From Pasteurellaceae bacterium (GTDB lineage Bacteria; Pseudomonadota; Gammaproteobacteria; Enterobacterales; Pasteurellaceae), in NCBI GenBank assembly GCA_030527795.1, contig JAUNAB010000004.1, positions 1 through 64,000 on the forward strand: a stretch of 64,000 nt of DNA, in the 5' to 3' direction. Every line of letters begins with the position of its first letter. Position 1 is the first letter of the stretch. The position numbers and the translations under genes were made by a program. The notes under the pieces are model-generated. The model ran no database searches, was not told the origin of the DNA, and worked only from the letters and a program-made list of their open reading frames with translations. Positions 59,336 through 64,000 of this stretch are shown in pieces.

Positions 59336-60181
59336 TTATTCGGGCGTTATCCAGTTTACTTGCCAACTGCCAGTGCCTTCGGGAACCAATAATTGTTGTA
59401 ATTGCGGAAGCAATTCACGCATTTGGCTTGCAAGTTGCCAAGGGGGATTGATGACAATCATACCACTGGCAGTCATTCCACGCTGATCGCTATCGGGACG
59501 TACGGATAGCTCAATTTGTAAAATCTTGCGGATACCTGTTTGTTCTAATTGGCGGATCATTCGTTTGATATTTTGACGCCAGACCACAGGATACCAAATT
59601 GCATAAATGCCCGTTGCAAAGCGTTTGTAACCTTCTTCAATAGCTTTTACGACTAAATCGTAATCTTCTTTCAGCTCGTAAGGGGGATCAATTAAGACAA
59701 GCCCACGTCGTTCTTTCGGCGGAAGTGTGGCTTTTACTTGTTGAAAACCGTCGTCACGTTTTGTGCTGATATTGGCATAGTCTTTGAAATTATTGCGTAG
59801 TAGTGGATAATCGCTTGGGTGCAATTCGGTGAATAATGCCCGATCTTGCGGACGCAATAATTGAGCAGCGATGAGTGGCGATCCTGCGTAATAACGCAAT
59901 GCTTTGCCGCCATAATTCAGATTTTTGATGAGATCAACATAGCGTTGCAAATCAGGATGTAAATTTGCTTGTTGCCAAAGCCGAGCAATGCCTTCTTCAA
60001 ATTCCGCGGTTTTTTCTGCTTCTTCGCTAAATAAGCGGTAACGCCCAACACCAGAATGGGTGTCAAGATAATAAAAGCCTTTTTCTTTTTGTTTGAGGCT
60101 TTCTAATATCAACATTAAAACGATGTGCTTTAACACATCGGCGTGGTTGCCTGCGTGAAAGCTATGGCGATAACTGAGCAT
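59336..60181 (-). CDS. rlmJ: 23S rRNA (adenine2030-N6)-methyltransferase RlmJ
   Basis: The 281-residue protein opens MLSYRHSFHAGNHADVLKH and has the D-P-P-Y catalytic motif in LVLIDPPYELKEDYD (about 161-175), matching RlmJ/YhiR (E. coli 280). It methylates A2030 of 23S rRNA. It follows gor's direction after a 79-base gap and may have its own promoter. Confidence 0.94.
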   Translation of the reverse strand: MLSYRHSFHAGNHADVLKHIVLMLILESLKQKEKGFYYLDTHSGVGRYRLFSEEAEKTAEFEEGIARLWQQANLHPDLQRYVDLIKNLNYGGKALRYYAGSPLIAAQLLRPQDRALFTELHPSDYPLLRNNFKDYANISTKRDDGFQQVKATLPPKERRGLVLIDPPYELKEDYDLVVKAIEEGYKRFATGIYAIWYPVVWRQNIKRMIRQLEQTGIRKILQIELSVRPDSDQRGMTASGMIVINPPWQLASQMRELLPQLQQLLVPEGTGSWQVNWITPE

Positions 60182-60212
60182 AATTGTTCCTAATTGATAA
60201 AAATGAGTGAAA

Positions 60213-60249
60213 TTTTGTCCGCGGTTTTCTCAATAAACCGCGGACAAAA
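60213..60249. terminator. Hairpin of inverted CCGCGGAC motifs between mrcA and rlmJ
   Basis: TTTTGTCCGCGGTTT (60213-60227) and AAACCGCGGACAAAA (60235-60249) form a perfect 15-bp inverted repeat with a seven-base loop, just after the mrcA stop. The core variant is CCGCGGAC rather than CCGCGGTC, and flanking T runs are short. Confidence 0.7.
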
Positions 60250-60260
60250 AAGCCGTTATT

Positions 60261-62864
60261 TTAGAATAATTCTTGACGTTGGAATTGTTCTGAAGGTGAT
60301 TGTTCTGAACGATAACGTTGATCGACACCATCAGGCACATAATATCCACGTTCTTCTATATAAACACGTTTAGGCTCTGTGCCTTTGATAAAGTATTCCA
60401 CTTTTCCGCCATTATTTGATAGTAAGCCTGAGCCGAGATCGATACGTTTTTCAATAATATTGGCAGGCACTTTGCTTTCACGTTCAGGCACATCTTTCAA
60501 CGCAATTTTCATATAATTAACCCACGCAGGCATTGCGGTTTTTGCACCTGCTTCGCCTTTGCCAAGATTGCGTTTATTATCATCAAAACCGACATAGACC
60601 GCGGTCGTAATGTCTGCACCAAATCCTACATACCAAGCCACTTTGGAATTATTGGTTGTTCCTGTTTTTCCGCCGATATCTTTCCGTTTGATGCTATTTG
60701 CAATACGCCAACTGGTGCCTTTCCAACTTTGCCCTGGTTCACCATAAATCGCAGAATTTAACGCACTACGGATTAAGAAAGCTAACTCGCCGCTAATCAC
60801 CCGTGGGGCATATTGTGCTTGGGGTTGTTCAAGTTTGTTGCTTGTCATTAGGCTTAGACTACCATCTTTTAATTCGCCCGTCTGAGCATTGAGTTCTGGC
60901 ACATCATCATTTGTGTTTTCATCATTGCTGTTATCGGTTTCTTCGCCATTAGTGCTTTCATCGGTATGGGCAAGATTTTTGCTTTCATTATCTTTGGTAT
61001 TATTACTGAAACCATCAATTTTGTCGGTGGTTTGCCCGTAAATAACAGGAATGTCATCACATTCTAAACACGCAATTTTGGGATTCGCTACAAAAATTTC
61101 TTTGCCATTATTATCTAAGATTTTTTGGATAATGTAAGGATCAATCAAGAATCCGCCATTATCAAACACTGCATAACCGCGTGCCATTTCAAGTGGCGTA
61201 AAGGAAGCCGCCCCTAAGGCTAACGCTTCACTGGCGAAGTATTGATCGCGTTTAAAGCCAAAGCGTTGTAAAAAATCTGCGACAAAAGGAATGCCCGCGG
61301 TTTGAATAGCACGAATCGCAATCATATTTTTAGATTGTCCTAGACCAACACGCAGACGCATATTGCCGTCATAACGATCAGGCGAGTTTTTCGGCATCCA
61401 ATCTTTTTGCCCTGGTTTTTTAATGATAATTGGTGTATCTGCTAACATACTTGAAAGAGTTAAGCCTTTTTCAAGTGCCGCAGAATAGATAAAGGGTTTG
61501 ATTGTTGAACCCACTTGCACTAACGATTGAGTCGCTCGGTTAAATTTGCTTTGTTCAAAGCTAAATCCACCCACAATTGCTTCAATTGCACCGTCTTGGC
61601 TGTTGAGTGAAACCATTGCCGAGTTGACTTCAGGAATTTGCCCTAATATCCATTCGCCGTTATCACGTTTGCGAATCCAAATTTGTTCGCCAACTTTAAC
61701 GGGATTGACTTTACCTGTCCAACGCATTGCTGAGTTTGGTAAGGCCATTTTATTTCCATCAGCTAACAACAGATCTGCCCCATTTTTATTAATAGCTAAC
61801 ACTGCCGCTGGGATAAAGGGATCTGAGTTTGGTAATTTACGCAAATTATCGATAATGGTTTCGTTATCCCACGCAGTGTCTTTCGCTTTCCATAATTCTG
61901 TACCGCCACGGTATTTGCTATGACGTAAATCATAGTCAATAATATTCTCTATCACAGACTTTTGTGCAGCAGCTTGGTCAGTTGATACGATAGTTGTATA
62001 AACTTGATAACCTTTTGTATAAGCATTATCTTCGCCATAACGTTTTACCATTTCTTGGCGCACCATTTCGGTGACGTAATCTGCGTGGAATTCTAATTGT
62101 GAACCGTGGTAGCTTGCAACAATAGCTTCTTGCGTCGCTGCTTGCATTTGTTCTTTGGTAATGAAATTCATTTCAAGCATCCGACCAAGCACAACATTGC
62201 GACGTTCTTCGGCACGCTTTAATGAGTAGAGCGGATTCATCGTGGAAGGGGCTTTTGGTAAACCTGCGATCACAGCCATTTCAGAAAGGGTTAACTGATT
62301 GAGATCTTTACCAAAATACGTTTTTGCTGCTGCAGCTACGCCATAAGAGCGATAACCTAAGTAAATTTTATTTAAATATAATTCAAGAATTTCTTGCTTA
62401 CTTAAAGCATTTTCAATTTCAACCGCTAACACCGCTTCTTTCGCTTTGCGGATTAAAGTTTTTTCGGGTGTCAAAAAGAAATTGCGTGCAAGTTGCTGAG
62501 TAATAGTACTTGCCCCTTGTGATGCCCCACGGTTGGTAATGGCAACACCAACTGCACGTGCGATACCGATAGGATCAAGCCCGTGATGATCGTAGAAGCG
62601 GCTATCTTCTGTCGCAATAATTGCATTAATTAATTGTTGAGGCACATCATTGAGCTTCACAGGAATACGTCGTTGTTCCCCCACTTCACCGATCAGTTTT
62701 CCATCCGCGGTATAAATTTGCATGGGTTGTTGTAATTCAACGGTTTTCAAACTCTGTACATCAGGTAATTCTGATTTGATATGGGTATAAAGTAACCCAA
62801 GGGCGATTGCGCCCAAAATAACTAGCGTAAGAAACGTACTTAATAATAATTTTATGATCTTCAT
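60261..62864 (-). CDS. mrcA: Penicillin-binding protein 1A
   Basis: The 867-residue bifunctional enzyme has an N-terminal membrane anchor (about 5-27), the glycosyltransferase domain (IIATEDSRFYDHHGLD with catalytic Glu; GASTITQQLARNF; KEAVLAVEIENALSKQEILELYLN), an OB-like insert, and the transpeptidase (VGSTIKPF, SKN, KTGTTN). It polymerises and cross-links peptidoglycan. Residues about 616-656 form an Asn/Asp/Glu-rich low-complexity insert. It is divergent from comA, the Haemophilus arrangement. Confidence 0.95.
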   Translation of the reverse strand: MKIIKLLLSTFLTLVILGAIALGLLYTHIKSELPDVQSLKTVELQQPMQIYTADGKLIGEVGEQRRIPVKLNDVPQQLINAIIATEDSRFYDHHGLDPIGIARAVGVAITNRGASQGASTITQQLARNFFLTPEKTLIRKAKEAVLAVEIENALSKQEILELYLNKIYLGYRSYGVAAAAKTYFGKDLNQLTLSEMAVIAGLPKAPSTMNPLYSLKRAEERRNVVLGRMLEMNFITKEQMQAATQEAIVASYHGSQLEFHADYVTEMVRQEMVKRYGEDNAYTKGYQVYTTIVSTDQAAAQKSVIENIIDYDLRHSKYRGGTELWKAKDTAWDNETIIDNLRKLPNSDPFIPAAVLAINKNGADLLLADGNKMALPNSAMRWTGKVNPVKVGEQIWIRKRDNGEWILGQIPEVNSAMVSLNSQDGAIEAIVGGFSFEQSKFNRATQSLVQVGSTIKPFIYSAALEKGLTLSSMLADTPIIIKKPGQKDWMPKNSPDRYDGNMRLRVGLGQSKNMIAIRAIQTAGIPFVADFLQRFGFKRDQYFASEALALGAASFTPLEMARGYAVFDNGGFLIDPYIIQKILDNNGKEIFVANPKIACLECDDIPVIYGQTTDKIDGFSNNTKDNESKNLAHTDESTNGEETDNSNDENTNDDVPELNAQTGELKDGSLSLMTSNKLEQPQAQYAPRVISGELAFLIRSALNSAIYGEPGQSWKGTSWRIANSIKRKDIGGKTGTTNNSKVAWYVGFGADITTAVYVGFDDNKRNLGKGEAGAKTAMPAWVNYMKIALKDVPERESKVPANIIEKRIDLGSGLLSNNGGKVEYFIKGTEPKRVYIEERGYYVPDGVDQRYRSEQSPSEQFQRQELF

Positions 62865-62978
62865 TCCAAAATTTACTCTTGATAGATGAATTAGTTTAGA
62901 AACTAGGGAAAATTGCTATAAGTATAAGGTTTAAGCGAAATTTAAAAAAGAAAAATATGGAATAATCGTGAGAATTAT

Positions 62979-63779
62979 ATGAGAAATCGTCAAGAATTCC
63001 CCTTTATTCAGGTTGGGATATTTCAACAACATAGCAAAATTGAAGTTGTTTATTGGGATAAGCAAGATTTTCATTATTGTGAATTTGAATTAATTCAGGG
63101 AGTCAACATATCAGAAAAAATAGCGAATCTATTGGGATTATCGTTAAAAGAATATCAAACACGTGTGCGTTATGTGAGTGCGATTGCTGCACACCAAGTT
63201 TGGCATAAAACAGTGATTGTGCCACAACAACTGACTGAAGATGAATGTTTACAGCAATGTCAGCATCTTATACAACAAGCTTTTCCTGCGTTAGAAGCGA
63301 AAGAATGTTGGTTTGATTATCAAATGGAATTTTTAAAACAAGGTATGCGTTTAGACATTATTGCTGTGATGAAAAGTATTGCTGAAAAAACGATTTTGTC
63401 TTATTTGCCTATAAGCATTACGGTATTGAATACGGTTCCTATGTGTATTATGCGTGCTTGCCTTTATTTAGTCGGAGAAAAATTGCCAACACACAGTTTA
63501 ATTTTATATCAAGATTTACATACTTGCTTGGCACTAATTGATACGGGCTATGATTTTATGGTGTTAAATAAAAATGAATCGAGTTTATTTGCACTATATC
63601 AAGAAGTTGTGGCATTTGATATGGATATTCAACAGGTATTTGCTTATCAGCATTCTCAAATCAAAACTCTTAATATACAAGAGCAACATTGCAAAGATAA
63701 ATCTTGGCAATGGCTTAAGAACGATATTCCGCTTATTCCCTTAGGGGCGGCATTATGGGGAAATTATCAGGGACATTGA
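62979..63779 (+). CDS. comA: Competence protein ComA (PilM-like)
   Basis: The 266-residue protein has length and position of Haemophilus ComA, the first gene of comABCDEF, next to the divergent PBP1A gene. It is a distant PilM-like cytoplasmic component of the type IV pilus machine that takes up DNA. I recognised it by context and size more than by motifs. In Haemophilus this promoter carries a Sxy-dependent CRP-S site; no close match to TGCGA-N6-TCGCA was found in the 114-base gap. Confidence 0.82.
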   Translation: MRNRQEFPFIQVGIFQQHSKIEVVYWDKQDFHYCEFELIQGVNISEKIANLLGLSLKEYQTRVRYVSAIAAHQVWHKTVIVPQQLTEDECLQQCQHLIQQAFPALEAKECWFDYQMEFLKQGMRLDIIAVMKSIAEKTILSYLPISITVLNTVPMCIMRACLYLVGEKLPTHSLILYQDLHTCLALIDTGYDFMVLNKNESSLFALYQEVVAFDMDIQQVFAYQHSQIKTLNIQEQHCKDKSWQWLKNDIPLIPLGAALWGNYQGH

Positions 63780-63793
63780 TTAAGTAGCTAGCG

Positions 63794-64000
63794 ATGAAAA
63801 CCGATTTTAATTTATTACCTTGGCGATTGAATTTGCATCAACAGCGAAGTAAAAAGATGTGTAGTGTTTTGATGCGATTTTTCTTTACAGTAGGAATAAT
63901 TGGAATGCTTGCCCTTTTTCTTAATAATGAATTGAGTCAGCAAAAAATGCAACTTGAACAGCAGTTAGCGACATTACAGCAACAAGCAGAACGTCTGAAA
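63794..64000 (+). CDS. comB: Competence protein ComB (PilN-like), 5' part
   Basis: An open frame from ATG 63794 runs to the window edge (69 codons). It begins MKTDFNLLPWRLNLHQQR, has one membrane segment (about 28-44) and then a coiled-coil-like Gln/Leu stretch, the usual PilN layout (FNLLPWR motif). It is 14 bases after comA and incomplete because the window ends. Confidence 0.82.
   Translation, partial: MKTDFNLLPWRLNLHQQRSKKMCSVLMRFFFTVGIIGMLALFLNNELSQQKMQLEQQLATLQQQAERLK

Overview
The window looks like a chromosomal stretch of a Pasteurellaceae bacterium (Gammaproteobacteria). The support is gene content and order: tyrR-ycjF-ycjX next to sapABCDF, trmJ-iscR-iscSUA-hscBA-fdx-iscX, frdABCD divergent from epmA, lipoprotein e(P4), an acrRAB-like set in the Haemophilus arrangement, and mrcA/ponA divergent from comA-comB. 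DNA is AT-rich with ordinary bacterial start sites and tight operons. I cannot name genus or species. A striking genome-specific signature is a dispersed motif with consensus AAACCGCGGTCAAAA. It resembles the Haemophilus uptake signal (AAAGTGCGGTCAAAA) with the core changed to a palindromic ACCGCGGT. It occurs singly inside genes and as inverted pairs that form terminator-like hairpins.

Layout. 1-0.8 kb: a C-terminally short glycosyltransferase. 0.8-9.9 kb: tyrR, ycjF, ycjX on the minus strand, divergent from the sapABCDF peptide transporter operon. 9.9-13.4 kb: an MHS-family transporter, rsmC, then holD-rimI. 13.5 kb: tRNA-Leu(CAA). 13.9-21.2 kb: hel, trmJ and the complete isc iron-sulfur operon with an IscR type 1-like operator. 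21.3-25.9 kb: frdABCD divergent from epmA. 26.1-31.2 kb: acrR-acrA-acrB efflux set with a palindromic operator candidate.

31.4-53.7 kb is the accessory region, a Wzx/Wzy-type surface polysaccharide locus. A first rmlB is followed by a 42-codon remnant of rmlA fused tail-to-tail with a 5' remnant of erpA. Then come wzz, a DUF4422 glycosyltransferase, a decayed GT2, licD, a second GT2, wzy, wzx, a cytidylyltransferase plus short-chain dehydrogenase pair, glf and a WbaP-like initiating transferase, and then a YfhO/GtrA/GtrB three-gene glycosylation module. A second rmlB with intact rmlA and rmlD follows, then an intact DUF5672 gene, a decayed tandem copy of it, and rmlC. The genes predict a polymer started by a hexose-1-phosphate transferase, with dTDP-rhamnose, galactofuranose, probably a CDP-activated and/or LicD-transferred phospho-substituent, and a lipid-linked side-branch sugar. 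The interior is visibly AT-richer than its flanks and lacks the CCGCGG motif for about 20 kb, which fits horizontal acquisition by recombination between rml sequences.

53.7-64 kb returns to core genes: proC, rdgC, mtr, a methyltransferase, gor, rlmJ, mrcA (PBP1A), comA and the start of comB. No CRISPR array, insertion sequence, prophage or rRNA was seen. The best candidates for something undescribed are the palindromic uptake-signal dialect, the YfhO-GtrA-GtrB module in a Gram-negative Wzy locus, and the CDP-alditol-like gene pair.
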